In this document: one piece after another, positions 24,168-37,917 of the stretch
Position numbering within the stretch: the first letter of the stretch is position 1
Layout of the letters: each line of letters begins with the position of its first letter
Assembly (NCBI GenBank): GCA_030998225.1
Contig: JAPYXD010000744.1
Coordinates: 1,860,001-1,924,000 of the forward strand
Source of the DNA: Diplolepis rosae
Lineage: Eukaryota; Arthropoda; Insecta; Hymenoptera; Diplolepididae
Length of the DNA stretch: 64,000 bases
Direction: 5' to 3'
The notes under the pieces: model-generated
The model's input: the letters and a program-made list of their open reading frames with translations, nothing else
Told to the model about the DNA's origin: nothing
Databases searched by the model: none
Translations under genes and position numbers: made by a program

Positions 24168-25164
24168 ATGACGGGATCTGTAAAATATGAACAAGTTATC
24201 TGAATTTTCAGTTTTCAGATTAAGTTCCCTGAGGAAGATGTTTTTCAAGCACCTGGGCTAATAAATATAATTTTTAAAATGAAGGAATCTCTAAAAATAA
24301 ACGAGGTATCTTAAATTTCACTTCTCAGCTTAAGTACCCTGAGGAAGATGTATTTTAAGCACATGGACTACTAGATATAATTGTCAAAATGACGGCATCT
24401 GGAAAATATGAACAAGGTATCTTAAATTTCTGTGCTCAGCTTAACTTCCACGTGGAATATGTATTTTAAGCCCTTGGACTACTAGACATAATTTTCAAAA
24501 TGACGGGATCTCTAAAATATAAACCAGTTATCTTAAATATCTGTTCTCATCTTATCTTCCCTGAGGAAGGTGTATTTTAGGCACCTGGAATACTAAATAT
24601 AATTTTCAAAAAGACGGGATCTCTAAAATATGAACTAGGTATCTTAAATTTCACTTCTCAGCTTAAGTTCCCTGAGGAAGATGTTTTTCAAGCACCTGGG
24701 CTACTAAATATAATTTTCAAAATGACGGGATCTCTAAACAATAAACGAGGTATCTTAAATTTCACTTCTCAGCTTAAGTACCCTGAGGAAAATTTTTTTT
24801 AAGCACCTGGAATACTAAATATAATTTACAAAATGAAGGGATCTCTAAAATATAAACGACGTATCTTAAATTTCACTTCTCAGCTTAAGTTCCCTGAGGA
24901 ATGTGTATTTTAAGCACCTGGAATACTAGATATAATTTTGAAATGAAGGGATCTGTAAAATATGAACAAGTTATCTGAATTTTCAGTTTTCAGCTTATGT
25001 TCCTGGAGGAAGATGTTTTTCAAGCACCTGGGTTACTAGATATAATTTTCAAAATGACAGGATCTCTAAAATATAAACAAGTTATGTTAAATTTCAGTTT
25101 TCAGCTCAAGTTCCATAAGGAAGATGGTTTTTAAGCACCTGGAATACTAAATATAATTTACAAA

Positions 25165-25941
25165 ATGACTGGATCTATAGAATATAAACTAGGTATCTTA
25201 AATTTCACTTCTCAGCTTAAGTTCCGTGAGGAAGATGTTTTTTAAGCACCTGGACTACTAGATATAATTTTCAAAATGACGGGATCTGTAAAATATGAAC
25301 AAGTAATCTGAATTTTTAGTTTTCAGCTTAAGTTCCCTGAGGAAGATGTATTTCAAGCACCTGGGCCAATAAATATAATTTTTAAAATGAAGGAATCTCT
25401 AAATAATAAACGAGGTATCTTAAATTTCACTTCTCAGCTTAAGTACCCTGAGGACGATGTATTTTAAGCACCTGGACTACTAGATATAATTATCAAAATG
25501 ACGGGATCTGTAAAATGTGAACAAGGTATCTTAAATTTCTGTTCTCAGCTTAACTTCCAGGTGGAATATGTATTTTAAGCCCTTGGACTACTAGATATGG
25601 TTTTCAAAATGACGGGATCTCTAAAATATAAACAAGTTATGTTAAATATCTGTTCTCAGCTTAACTTCCCTGACGAAGGTGTATTTTAAGCACCTGGAAT
25701 ACTAAATATAATTTACAAAATGACGGTATCACTAAAATATAAACGAGGTATCTTAAATTTCACTTCTCATCTTAAGTACCCTGAGGAAGATGTATTTTAG
25801 GCACCTGGACTACTAGATATAATTGTCAAAATGACGGGATCTGTAAAATATGAACAAGGTATCTTAAATTTCTGTTCTCAGCTTAACTTCCACGTGGAAT
25901 ATGTATTTTAAGCCCTTGGACTACTAGATATGATTGTCAAA
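25165..25941 (+). repeat. Seven-monomer block, copy 1 (partner at 37141)
   Basis: 777 bp, exactly seven units. Markers: ATGACTGGATCTATAG at the start, ATAAATATAATTTTTAAAATG near 25.37 kb, CTGACGAAGGTG at 25.67 kb and ATGACGGTATCAC at about 25.72 kb. The partner lies 11,976 bp away (108 monomers less 12 bases) and has the same order and length. Confidence 0.84.
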
Positions 25942-26052
25942 ATGACGGGATCTGTAAAATATGAACAAGGTATCTTAAATTTCTGTTCTCAGCTTAACTT
26001 CCACGTGGAATATGTATTTTAAGCCCTTGGACTACTAGATATGATTTCCAAA
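25831..26052 (+). repeat. Adjacent duplicated class C monomers
   Basis: Units 25831-25941 and 25942-26052 are both class C with TTCCACGTGGAATATG and GCCCTTGG. They differ only in the last bases (ATTGTC against ATTTCC). Class C normally stands alone, and the partner block at 37141 has one C here, so this looks like a single-monomer duplication younger than the seven-monomer block. Confidence 0.83.
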
Positions 26053-29000
26053 ATGACGGGATCTCTAAAATATAAACAAGTTATGTTAAATATCTGTTCT
26101 CAGCTTAACTTCCCTGAGGAAGGTGTATTTTAAGCACCTGGAATACTAAATATAGTTTTCAAAATGACGGGATCTCTAAAATATGATTGAGGTATCTTAA
26201 ATTTCACTTCTCAGCTTAAGTTCCCCGAGGAAGATGTTTTTTAAGCACCTGGACTACTAGATATAATTTTCAAAATGACGGGATCTCTATAATATAAACA
26301 AGGTATCTTAAATTTCAGTTCTCAGCTCAAGTTCCATAAGGAAGATGGTTTTTAAGCACCTGGAATACTAAATATAATTTACAAAATGAAGGGATCTCTA
26401 AAATATAAACTAGGTATCTTAAATTTCAATTCTCAGCTTAAGTTCCCTGAGGAAGATGTTTTTTAAGCACCTGGACTACTCGATATAAATTTCAAAATGA
26501 CGGGATCTGTAAAATATGAACAATGTATCTGAATTTTCAGTTCTCAGCTTAAGTTCCCTGAGGAAGATGTTTTTAAGCACCTGGACTACTAGATATAATT
26601 TTCAAAATGACGGGTTCTATAAAATATAAACTAGGTATCTTAAATTTCACTTCTCAGCTTAAGTTCCATAAGGAAGATGGTTTTTAAGCACCTGGAATAC
26701 TAAATATAATTTACAAAATGACGAGATCTCTAAAATATAAACGAGGTATCTTAAATTTCACTTCTCAGCTTAAGTACCCTGAGGAAAATTTTTTTTAAGC
26801 ACCTGGAATACTAAATATAATTTACAAAATAAAGGGATCTCTAAAAAATAAACGAGGTATCTTAAATTTCACTTCTCAGCTTAAGTACCCTGAGGATGAT
26901 GTTTTTAAAGCACCTCCACTACTATATATAATTTTCAAAAATGACGGGATCTGTAAAATATGAACAAGGTATCTGAATTTTCACTTCTCACCTTAAGTTC
27001 CCTGATGAAGATGTTTTTCAAGCACCTGGTCTACTAAATATAATTTTCAAAATGACGAGATCTCTAAAAAATAAACGAGGTATCTTAAATTTCACTTCTC
27101 AGCTTAAGTACCCTGAGGAAAATTTTTTTTAAGCACCTGGAATACTAAATATAATTTGCAAAAATGAAAGGATCTCTAAAATATAAACCAGGTATCTTAA
27201 ATATCACTTCTCAGCTTAAGTTCCATAAGGAAGATGGTTTTTAAGCACCTGGAATACTAAATATAATTTACAAAATAAAGGGATCTCTAAAAAATAAACG
27301 AGGTATCTTAAATTTCACTTCTCAGCTTAAGTACCCTGAGGAAGATGTTTTTTAAGCACCTGGACTACTATATATAATTTTCAAAATGACGGGATCTCTA
27401 AAATATAAACAAGGTATCTTAAATTTCAGTTATCAGCTTAAGTTCCCTGAGGAAAATGTTATTAAAGCACCTGGAATACAATATATAATTTACAAAATGA
27501 AGGGATCTCTAAAATATAAACGAGGTATCTTTAATTTCACTTCTCAGCTAAAGAACCCTGAGGAAAATTTTTTTAAGCACCTGGAATACTAAATATAATT
27601 TACAAAATGAAGGGATCTTTAAAATATAAATGAGGTATCTTAAGTTTCATTTCTCAGCTTAAGTTCCCTGAGGAAGATTTTTTTTAAGCACCTGGACTAC
27701 TAGATATAATTTTCAAAATGACGGGATCACTAAAATATAAACGAGGTATCTTAAATTTCACTTCTCAGCTTAAGTTCCCTGATGAAGATGTTTTTCAAGC
27801 ACCTGGTCTACTAAATATAATTTTCAAAATGACGAGATCTCTAAAAAATAAACGAGGTATCTTAAATTTCACTTCTCAGCTTAAGTACCCTGAGGAAAAT
27901 TTTTTTTAAGCACCTGGAATACTAAATATAATTTGCAAAATGACGGGATCTCTAAAATATAAACGAGGTATCTTAAATTTCACTTCTCAGCTTAAGTTCC
28001 CTGAGGAATTTGTTTTTTAAGCACCTGGACTACTAGATATAATTTTCAAAATGACGGGATCTGTGAAATATGAACAAGTTAACTGAATTTTCAGTTTTCA
28101 GCTAAAGTTCCTGGAGGAAGATGTTTTTCAAGCACCTGGGTTACTAGATATAATTTTCAAAATGACAGGATCTCTAAAATATAAACAAGTTATGTTAAAT
28201 TTCAGTTTTCAGCTCAAGTTCCATAAGGAACATGGTTTTTAAGCACCTGGACTACTAAATATAATTTACAAAATGACTGGATCTCTAAAATATAAACTAG
28301 GCATCTTAAATTACACTTCTCAGCTTAAGTTCCCAGAGGAACATGTTTTTTAAGCACCTGGACTACTATATATAATTTTCAAAATGACGGGATCTGTGAA
28401 ATATGAACAAGTTATCTGAATTTTTAGTTTTCAACTTAAGTTCCCTGAGGAAGATGTATTTCAAGCACCTGGGCTAATAAATATAATTTTTAAAATGAAG
28501 GAATCTCTAAAAATAAACGAGGTATCTTAAATTTCACTTCTCAGCTTAAGTACCCTGAGGAAGATGTATTTTAAGCACCTGGACTACTAGATATAATTGT
28601 CAAAATGACGGGATCTGTAAAATATGAACAAGGTATCTTAAATTTCTGTTCTCAGCTTAACTTCCACGTGGAATATGTATTTTAGGCCCTTGGACTACTA
28701 GATATAATTTTCAAAATGACGGGAAATCTAAAATATAAACCAGGTATCTTAAATATCTGTTCTCAGCTTAACTTTCCTGAGGAAGGTGTATTTTAAGCAC
28801 CTGGAATACTAAATATAATTTACAAAATGACGAGATCTCCAAAATATAAACGAGGTATCTTAAATTTCACTTCTCAGCTTAAGTTCCCTAAAGAAGATGT
28901 TTTTTAAGCACCTGGTCTACTAAATATAATTTTCAAAATGACGAGATCTCTAAAAAATAAACGAGGTATCTTAAATTTCACTTCTCAGCTTAAGTTCCGT

Positions 29001-32000
29001 GAGGAAAATGTTTTTTAAGCACCTGGAATACTAAATATAATTTACAAAAGGAAGGGATCACTAAAATATAAATGAGGTATCTTAAATATCACTTCTCAAC
29101 TTAAGTTCCGTGAGGAAGATGTTTTTTAAGCACCTGGACTACTAGATTTAATTTTCAATATGACGGGATCTGTAAAATATGAACAAGGTATCTGAATTTT
29201 CACTTCTCAGCTTAAGTTCCCTGAGGTATATGTTTTTCAACACCTGCCCTACTAAATATAATTTTCAAAATGACGGGATCTCTAAAATATAAACAAGGTA
29301 TCTTAAATTTCACTTCTCAGCTTAAGTTCCCTGAGGAAGATGTTTTTTAAGCACCTGGACTACTAGATATAATTTTCAAAATGACGGGATCTGTAAAATA
29401 TGAACAAGTTATCTGAATTTTCAGTTTTCAGCTTAAGTTCCCTGAGGAAGATGTATTTCAAGCACCTGGGCTACTAAATATAATTTTCAAAATGAAGGAA
29501 TCTCTAAAAAATAAACGAGGTATCTTAAATTTCACTTCTCAGCTTAAGTTCCCTGAGGAAGATGTTTTTCAAGCACCTGGGTTACTAGATATAATTTTCA
29601 AAATGACGGGATCTGTAAAATATGAACAAGGTATCTTAAATTTCTGTTCTCAGCTTAACTTCCACGTGGAATATGTATTTTAAGCCCTTGGACTACTAGA
29701 TATGATTTTCAAAATGACGGGATCTGTAAAATATGAACAAGTTAACTGAATTTTCAGTTTTCAGCTAAAGTTCCCTGAGGAAGATGTATTTCAAGCACCT
29801 GGTCTACTAAATATAATTTTCAAAATGACAGGATCTCTAAAATATATACTAGGTATCTTAAATTTCACTTCTCAGCTTAAGTTCCATAAGGAAGATGGTT
29901 TTTAAGCACCTGGAATACTAAATATAATTTACAAAATGATTGGATCTCTAAAATATAAATGAGGTATCTTGAATTTCACTTCTCAGCTAACGTTCCCTGA
30001 GGAAGATGTTTTTTAAGCACCTGGACTACTAAATATAATTTTCAAAATGACGGGATCTGTAAAATATGAACAAGTTATCTGAATTTTTAGTTTTCAGCTT
30101 AAGTTCCCTGAGGAAGATGTATTTCAAGCACCTGGTCTACTAAATATAATTTTCAAAATGACGAGATCTCTAAAAAATAAACGAGGTATCTTAAATTCCA
30201 CTTCTCAGCTTAAGTACCCTGAGGAAAATTTTTTTTACGCACACGGAATACTAAATATAATTTACAAAATGAAGGGATCTCTAAAATATAAATGACGTAT
30301 CTTAAATTTCACTTCTCAGCTTAAGTTCCCTGAGGAAGATGTTTTTTAAGATCCTGGACTACTAAATATAATTCTCAAAATGACGGGATCTGCAAAATAT
30401 GAACAATTTATCTGAATTTTCAGTTTTCAGCCTATGTTCCCTGAGGAATATGTTTTTCAACACCTGCGCTACTAAATATAATTTTCAAAATGACGGGATC
30501 TCTAAAATATAAACTAGGTATCTTAAATTTCTGTTCTCAGCTTAACTTCCACGTGGAATGTGTATTTTAGGCCCTTGGACTTCTAGATATGATTCTCAAA
30601 ATGACGGGATCATTAAAATATGAACAAGTTATCTGAATTTTTAGTTTTCAGCTAAAGTTCCCTGAGGCAGATGTTTTTCAAGCACCTGGTCTACTAAAAT
30701 TAATTTTCAAAATGAGGAGATCTATAAAAAATAAACGAGGTATCTTAAATTTCACTTCTCAGCTAAAGTACCCTGAGGAAAATTTTTTTTAAGCACCTGG
30801 AATACTAAATATAATTTACAAAATGAAGGGATCTCTAAAATATAAATGAGGTATCTTAAGTTTCATTTCTCAGCTTAAGTTCCCTGAGGAAGATGTATTT
30901 CAAGCACCTGGTCTACTAAATATAATTTTCAAAATGACGAGATCTCTAAAAAATAAACGAGGTATCTTAAATTTCACTTCTCAGCTTAAGTACCCTGAGG
31001 AAAATTTTTTTAAAGCACCTGGAATACTAAATATAATTTACAAAATGAAGGGATCTCTAAAATATAAATGAGGTATCTTAAATTTCACTTCTCAGCTAAG
31101 GTTCCCTGAGGAAGATGTTTTTTAAGCACCTGGACTACTAAATATAATTCTCAAAATGACGGGATCTGTAAAATATGAACAAGGGATATTAAATTTCACT
31201 TCTCAGCTTAACTTCCACGTGGAATGTGTATTTTAGGCCCTTGGACTACTAGATATGTTTTTCAAAATGACGGGATCTGTAAAATATGAACAAGTTATCT
31301 GAATTTTCAGTTTTCAGCTAAAGTTCCCTGAGGAAGATGTTTTTAAAGCACCTGGGCAACTAAATATAATTTTCAAAATGACGGGATCTGTAAAATATGA
31401 ACAAGGTATCTTAAATTTCTGTTCTCAGCTTAACTTCCACGTGGAATGTGTATTTTAAGCCCTTGGACTACTAGATATAATTTTCAAAATGACGGTATCT
31501 GTAAAATATGAACAAGGTATCTGAATTTTCAGTTCTCAGCTTATGTTCCATAAGGAAGATGGTTTATAATCACCTGGAATACTAAATATAATTTACAAAA
31601 TGAATGGATCTCTAAAATATAAATGAGGTATCTTAAATTTCACTTCTCAGCTTAATTTCCCTGAGGAAGATGTTTTTTAAGCACCTGGACTACTAGATAT
31701 ACTTTTCAAAATGACGGGATCTGTAAAATATGAACAAGTTATCTGAATTTTCAGTTTTCAGCTAAAGTTCCCTGAGGAAGATGTTTTTTAAGCACCTGGG
31801 CTACTGAATATAATTTTCAAAATGACGGGATCTGTAAAATATGAACAAGGTATCTTAAATTTCTGTTCTCAGCTTAACTTCCACGTGGAATGTGTATTTT
31901 AAGCCCTTGGACTACTAGATATAATTTTCAAAATGACGGGATCTGTAAAATATGAACAAGGTATCTGAATTTTCAGTTTTCAGCTTAAGTTCCATAAGGA

Positions 32001-32487
32001 AGATGGTTTTTAAGCACCTGGAATACTAAATATAATTTACAAAAGGAAGGGATCACTAAAATATAAATGAGGTATCTTAAATATCACTTCTCAACTTAAG
32101 TTCCGTGAGGAAGATGTTTTTTAAGCACCTGGACTACTAGATTTAATTTTCAAAATGACGGGATCTGTAAAATATGAACAAGGTATCTGAATTTTCACTT
32201 ATCAGCTTAAGTTCCCTGAGGAAGATGTTTTTTAAGCACCTGGTCTACTAAATATAATTTTCAAAATGACGAGATCTCTAAAAAATAAACGAGGTATCTT
32301 AAATTTCACTTCTCAGCTTAAGTACCCTGAGGAAAATTTTTTTTAAGCACCTGGAATACTAAATATAATTTGCAAAATGACGGGATCTCTCAAATATAAA
32401 CGAGGTATCTTAAATATCACTTCTCATCTTAAGTTCCGTGAGGAAGATGTTTCTTAAGCACCTGGACTACTAAATTTAATTTTCAAA
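26053..32487 (+). repeat. Mixed region, transition between class C lineages
   Basis: About 58 monomers. It contains an M-D pair near 26.3 kb, P-Q pairs near 27.0 and 27.72 kb, the marker pair 28716-28937, AGGAAGGGATCAC units at about 29.05 and 32.04 kb, and GGAATATGTTTTTCAACACC units at about 29.2 and 30.45 kb. From 30.5 kb class C changes from GTGGAATATG to GTGGAATGTG. The first C-G alternation starts at 31156. No gene is present. Confidence 0.82.
28716..28937 (+). repeat. Two-monomer marker block, copy 3
   Basis: The unit at 28716 begins ATGACGGGAAATC, has AAACCAGG and AACTTTCCTGAGG, and matches 770 more closely than 23724 because of GGGAAATC. The next unit has GATCTCCAAAATATAAACG. The third and fourth markers are missing, so this copy is truncated or recombined after two units. 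Confidence 0.8.
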
Positions 32488-33153
32488 ATGACGGGATCTG
32501 TAAAATATGAACAAGGGATATTAAATTTCACTTCTCAGCTTAAGTTCCACGTGGAATGTGTATTTTAGGCCCTTGGACTACTAGATATGTTTTTCAAAAT
32601 GACGGGATCTGCAAAATATGAACAAGTTATTTGAATTTTCAGTTTTCAGCTTAAGTTCCCTGAGGAAGATGTTTTTAAAGCACCTGGGCTACTAAATATA
32701 ATTTTCAAAATGACGGGATCTGTAAAATATGAACAAGGTATCTTAAATTTCTGTTCTCAGCTTAACTTCCACGTGGAATGTGTATTTTAGGCCCTTGGAC
32801 TACTAGATATGTTTTTCAAAATGACTGGATCTGAAAAATATGAACAAGTTATCTGAATTTTAAGGTTTCAGCTTAAGTTCCGTGAGGAAGATGTTTTTAA
32901 AGCACCTGGGCTACTAAATATAATTTTCAAAATGACGGGATCTGTAAAATATGAACAAGGTATCTTAAATTTCTGTTCTCAGCTTAACTTCCACGTGGAA
33001 TGTGTATTTTAAGCCCTTGGACTACTAGATATTATTTTCAAAATGACGGGATCTGTAAAATATGAACAAGTTATCTGAATTTTCACTTCTCAGCTTAAGT
33101 TCCATAAGGAAGATGGTTTTTAAGCACCTGGAATACTAAATATAATTTTCAAA
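32488..33153 (+). repeat. C-G dimer run, three dimers
   Basis: Six units of exactly 111 bp start at 32488, 32599, 32710, 32821, 32932 and 33043, alternating C (CCACGTGGAATGTG) and G-like (AACAAGTTAT(C/T)TGAATTTT). The CACGTG palindromes are therefore 222 bp apart. The first C is a hybrid with TTTCACTTCTC and GGGATATTAAATTTC. The G units here lack the CGGGAGG motif of the left region and have CCCTGAGG or CCGTGAGG. Confidence 0.82.
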
Positions 33154-36100
33154 ATGACGGGTTCTCTAAAATATAAATGAGGTATCTTAAATTTCACTTC
33201 TCAGCTTAAGTTCCCTGAGGAAGATGTTTTTTAAGCACCTGGACTACTAAATATAATTTTCAAAATGACGGGATCTGCAAAATATGAACAAGTTATCTGA
33301 ATTTTCAGTTTTCAGCTTAAGTTCCGTGAGGAAGATGTTTTTCAAGCACCTGGGCTACTAAATATAATTTTCAAAATGACGGGATCTCTAAAAAATAAAC
33401 GAAGTATCTTAAGTTTCACTTCTCAGCTTAAGTACCCTGAGGAAGATGTTTTTTAAGCACCTGGGCTACTAGATATAATTTTCAAAATGACGGGATCTGT
33501 AAAATATAAACAAGGAATCTTAAATTTCTGTTCTCAGCTTAACTTCCACGTGGAATGTGTATTTTAAGCACCTGGGCTACTAAATATAATTTTCAAAATG
33601 GCGGAATCTGAAAATATGAACAAGTAATCTGAGTTTTCAGTTTTAGCTAAAGTTCGCAGAGGAAGATGTTTTTCAAGCACCTGGGCTACTAAATATAATT
33701 TTCAAAATGACGGGATCTCTAAAATATAAGCGAGGCATCTTAAATATGACTTCTCAGCTTAAGTTCCCTGAGGAAGATGTTTTTCAAGCACCTGGGCTAC
33801 TAAATATAATTTTCAAAATGGCGCGATCTCTAAAATATAAACGATGTATCTTAAATTTCACTTCTCAGCTTAAGTTCCCTGAGGAATGTGTATTTTAAGC
33901 ACCTGGACTACTAGATATAATTTTCAAAATGACGGGATCTGTAAAATATGAACAAGGTATCTGAATTTTCAGTTTTCAGCTTAAGTTCCCTGAAGGAGAT
34001 GTTTTTCAAGCACCTGGGCTACTAGATATAATTTTCAAAATGACAGGATCTCTAAAATATAAACTAGGTATCTTAAATTTCAGTTCTCAGCTCAAGTTTC
34101 ATAAGGAAGATGGTTTGAAGAACCTGGAATACTAATTGTAATTTACAAAATAACGAGATCTCTAAAATATAAACGAGGTATCACGAATTTCACTTCTCAG
34201 CTTAAGTTCCCTGAGGAAGATGTTTTTTAAGCACCTGGGCTACTAAATATAATTTTCAAAATGACGGGATCTCTAAACAATAAACGAGGTATCTTAAATT
34301 TCACTTCTCAGCCTAAGTACCCTGAGGAAGATGTTTTTCAAGCACCTGGTCTACTAGATATAATTTACAAAATGACGGGATCTGTAAAATATGAACAAGG
34401 TATCTGAATTTTCAGTTCTCAGCTCAAGTTCCCTGAAAAAGATGTTTTTCAAGCAGCTGGAGTACTAGATATAATTTTCAAAATGACGGGTTCTATAAAA
34501 TATAAACTAGGTATCTTAAATTTCACTTCTCAGCTTAAGTTCCATAAGGAAGATGGTTTTTAAGCACCTGGAATACTAAATATAATTTACAAAATGAAGG
34601 GATCTCTAAAATATAAATGAGGTATCTTAAATTTCACTTCTCAGCTAAGGTTCCCTGAGGAAGATGTTTTTTAAGCACCTGGACTACTAAATATAATTCT
34701 CAAAATGACGGGATCTGCAAAATATGAACAAGTTATCTGAATTTTCAGTTTTCAGCTTAAGTTCCGTGAGGAAGATGTTTTTTAAGCACCTGAAATACTA
34801 AATATAATTTTTAAAATGAAGGAATCTCTAAAAAATAAACGAGGTATCTTAAATTTCACTTCTAAGCTTCATTACCATGAGGAAGATGTTTTTCAAGCAC
34901 CTGGACTACTAGATATAATTTTCAAAATGACGGGATGTGTATAATATGAACAAGGTATCTGAATTTTCAGTTCCCAGCTTAAGTTCCCTTAGAAAGATTT
35001 TTTTTAAGCACCTGGAGTACTAGATAAAATTTTCAAAATGACGGGTTCTCTAAAATATACTAGGTAGCTTAAATTTCACTGCTCAGCTTAAGTTCCATAA
35101 GGAAGATGGTTTTTAAGCACCTGGACTACTAAATGTGATTTACAAAATGAAGGGATCTCTAAAATATGAACAAGTTATCTGAATTTTCAGTTTTCAGCTT
35201 AAGTTCCTTGAGGAAGATGTATTTCAAGCACCTGGAATACTAAATATAATTTACAAAATGACTGGATCTAAAATATAAATGAGGTATCTTAAATTCAACT
35301 TCTCAGCTTAAGTTCCCTGAGGAAGATGTTTTTCAAGCACCTGGACTACTAGATATAATTTTCAAAATGACGGGATCTCTAAAATATAATCTAGGTATCT
35401 TAAATTTCACTTCTCAGCTTAAGTTCCATAAGGAAGATGGTTTTTAAGCACCTGGAATACTAAATATAATTTACAAAATGATTGGATCTCTAAAATATAA
35501 ATGAGGTATCTTAAATTTCACTTCTCAGCTAACGTTCCCTGAGGAAGATGTTTTTTAAGTACCTGGACTACTAGTTATAATTTTCAAAATGAGGAATCTC
35601 TAAAAAATAAACAAGGTATCTTAAATTTCACTTTTCAGCTTAAGTACCCTGAGGAAGATGTTTTTCAAGCACCTGGACTACTAGATATAATTTTCAAAAT
35701 GACGGGATCTCTATAATATAAACAAGGTATCTTAAATTTCAGTTCTCAGCTCAAGTTACATAAGGAAGATGGTTTTTAAGCACCTGGAATACTAAATATA
35801 ATTTAAAAAATGAAGGGATCTCTAAAATATAAACTAGGTATCTTAAATATCACTTCTCAGCTCAAGTTCCATAAGGAAGATGGTTTTTAAGCACCTGGAA
35901 TACTAAATATAATTTACAAAATAAAGGGATCTCTAAAAAATAAACGAGGTATCTTAAATTTCCATTCTCAGCTTAAGTACCCAGAGGACGATGATTTTTA
36001 AGCACCTGGACTAGTATATATAATTTTCAAAATGACGGGATCTCTAAAAAATAAACGAGGTATCTTAAATTTCAGTTCTCATCTCAAGTTCCATAAGGAA

Positions 36101-37140
36101 GATGGTTCTTAAGCACCTGGAATACTAAATATAATTCACAAAATGAAGGAATCTCTAAAATATAAATGAGGTATCTTAAATTTCACTTCTCAGCTTAACT
36201 TCCACATAGAATGTGTATTTTAGGCCCTGGGACTACTAGATATAATTTTCAAAATGATGGGATCTGTAAAATATGATCAAGTTATCTGAATTTTCAGTTT
36301 TCATTTTAAGTTCCCTGAGGAAGATGTATTTCAAGCACCTGGGATACTAAATATAATTTTCAAAATGAAGGAATCTCTAAAAAATAAACGAAGTATCTTA
36401 AATTTCACTTCTCAGCTTAAGTACCCTGAGGAAGATGTATTTTAAGCACCGGGACTACTAGATATAATTGTCAAAATGACGGGATCTGTATAATATGAAC
36501 AAGATAACTGAATTTTCAGTTTTCAGCTAAAGTTCCGGGAGGAAGATGTTTTTCAAGCACCTGGGTTACTAGATATAAGTTTCAAAATGACAGGATCTCT
36601 AAAATATAAACAAGTTATGTTAAATATCTGTTCTCAGCTTAACTTCCCTGAGGAAGGTGTATTTTAAGCACCTGGAATACTAAATATAATTTACAAAATA
36701 AAGGGATCTCTAAAATATAAACGAGGTATCTTAAATTTCACTTCTCCGCTTAAGTTCCCTGATGAAGATGTTTTTCAAGCACCTGGTCTACTAAATATAA
36801 TTTTCAAAATGACGAGATCTCTAAAAAATAAACGAGGTATCTTAAATTTCACTTCTCGGCTTAAGTACCCTGAGGAAAATTTTTTTAAGCACCTGGAATA
36901 CTAAATATAATTTACAAAATAAAGGGATCTCTAAAATATAAACGAGGTATCTTAAATTTCACTTCTCAGCTTAAGTTCCCTGATGAAGATGTTTTTCAAG
37001 CACCTGGAATACTAAATATAATTTACAAAATAAAGGGGTCTCTAAAATATAAACGAGGTATCTTAAAATCAACTTCTCAGCTTAAGTTCCCTGATGAAGA
37101 TGGTTTTTAAGCACCTGGAATACTAAATATAATTTACAAA
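33154..37140 (+). repeat. Mixed region with first K monomer
   Basis: About 36 monomers. It holds an H unit near 33.60 kb, the K unit at 34040, a chain of divergent units at about 34.8-35.1 kb (one with TATACTAGGTAGC), D units at 34.5, 35.1 and 35.4 kb, an M-D pair near 35.7-35.9 kb, a CCACATAGAATG class C variant near 36.2 kb and P-Q pairs near 36.75 kb. No non-repeat sequence is visible. Confidence 0.8.
34040..34149 (+). repeat. K monomer (110 bp), first copy
   Basis: Defined by GGTTTGAAGAACCTGG replacing GGTTTTTAAGCACCTGG (one base shorter), then ATACTAATTGTAATTTAC, and followed by a unit starting ATAACGAGATC with GTATCACGAATTTC. The combination is unmistakable and occurs five times (34040, 45462, 50217, 54982, 57090). 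It is the best single landmark for the higher-order period in the right half. Confidence 0.85.
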
Positions 37141-37917
37141 ATGACTGGATCTCTAGAATATAAACTAGGCATCTTAAATTTCACTTCTCAGCTTAAGTTC
37201 CCTGAGGAAGATGTTTTTTAAGCACCTGGACTACTAGATATAATTTTCAAAATGACGGGATCTGTAAAATATTAACAAGTTATCTGAATTTTCAGTTTTC
37301 AGCTTAAGTTCCCTGAGGAAGATGTATTTCAAGCACCTGGTCTAATAAATATAATTTTTAAAATGAAGCAATCTCTAAAAAATAAACGAGGTATCTTAAA
37401 TTTCACTTCTCAGCTTAAGTACCCTGAGGAAGATGTATTTTAAGCACCTGGACTACTAGATATAATTGTCAAAATGACGGGATCTGTAAAATATGAACAA
37501 GGTATCTTAAATTTCTGTTCTCAGCTTAACTTCCACGTGGAATATGTATTTTAAGCCCTTGGACTACTAGATATGATTTTCAAAATGACGGGATCTCTAA
37601 AATATAAACAAGTTATGTTAAATATCTGTTCTCAGCTTAACTTCCCTGACGAAGGTGTATTTTAAGCACCTGGAATACTAAATATAATTTACAAAATGAC
37701 GGTATCACTAAAATATAAACGAGGTATCTTAAATTTCACTTCTCATCTTAAGTACCCTGAGGAAGATGTATTTTAAGCACCTGGACTACTAGATATAATT
37801 GTCAAAATGACGGGATCTGTAAAATATGAACAAGGTATCTTAAATTTCTGTTCTCAGCTTAACTTCCACGTGGAATATGTATTTTAAGCCCTTGGACTAC
37901 TAGATATGATTTTCAAA
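37141..37917 (+). repeat. Seven-monomer block, copy 2 (partner at 25165)
   Basis: 777 bp with ATGACTGGATCTCTAG, TCTAATAAATATAATTTTT, CTGACGAAGGTG at about 37.65 kb and ATGACGGTATCAC at about 37.70 kb. After the block this copy continues with G and F units (37918 and following), whereas the partner continues with a second C, so the homology breaks at a monomer boundary. Confidence 0.84.

Larger units (their letters stand above)
21502..25164 (+). repeat. Mixed region between duplications
   Basis: About 33 monomers. It holds the E-C-G-F cassette at 22167, a D unit near 23.0 kb, a CACATGG unit at 23.33 kb followed by a G-like unit and the E/C hybrid at 23502, the five-monomer block 23613-24167, an E-C run at about 24.27-24.49 kb and a G-like unit with CCTGGAGG near 25.0 kb. 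Nothing other than satellite is visible. Confidence 0.82.
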
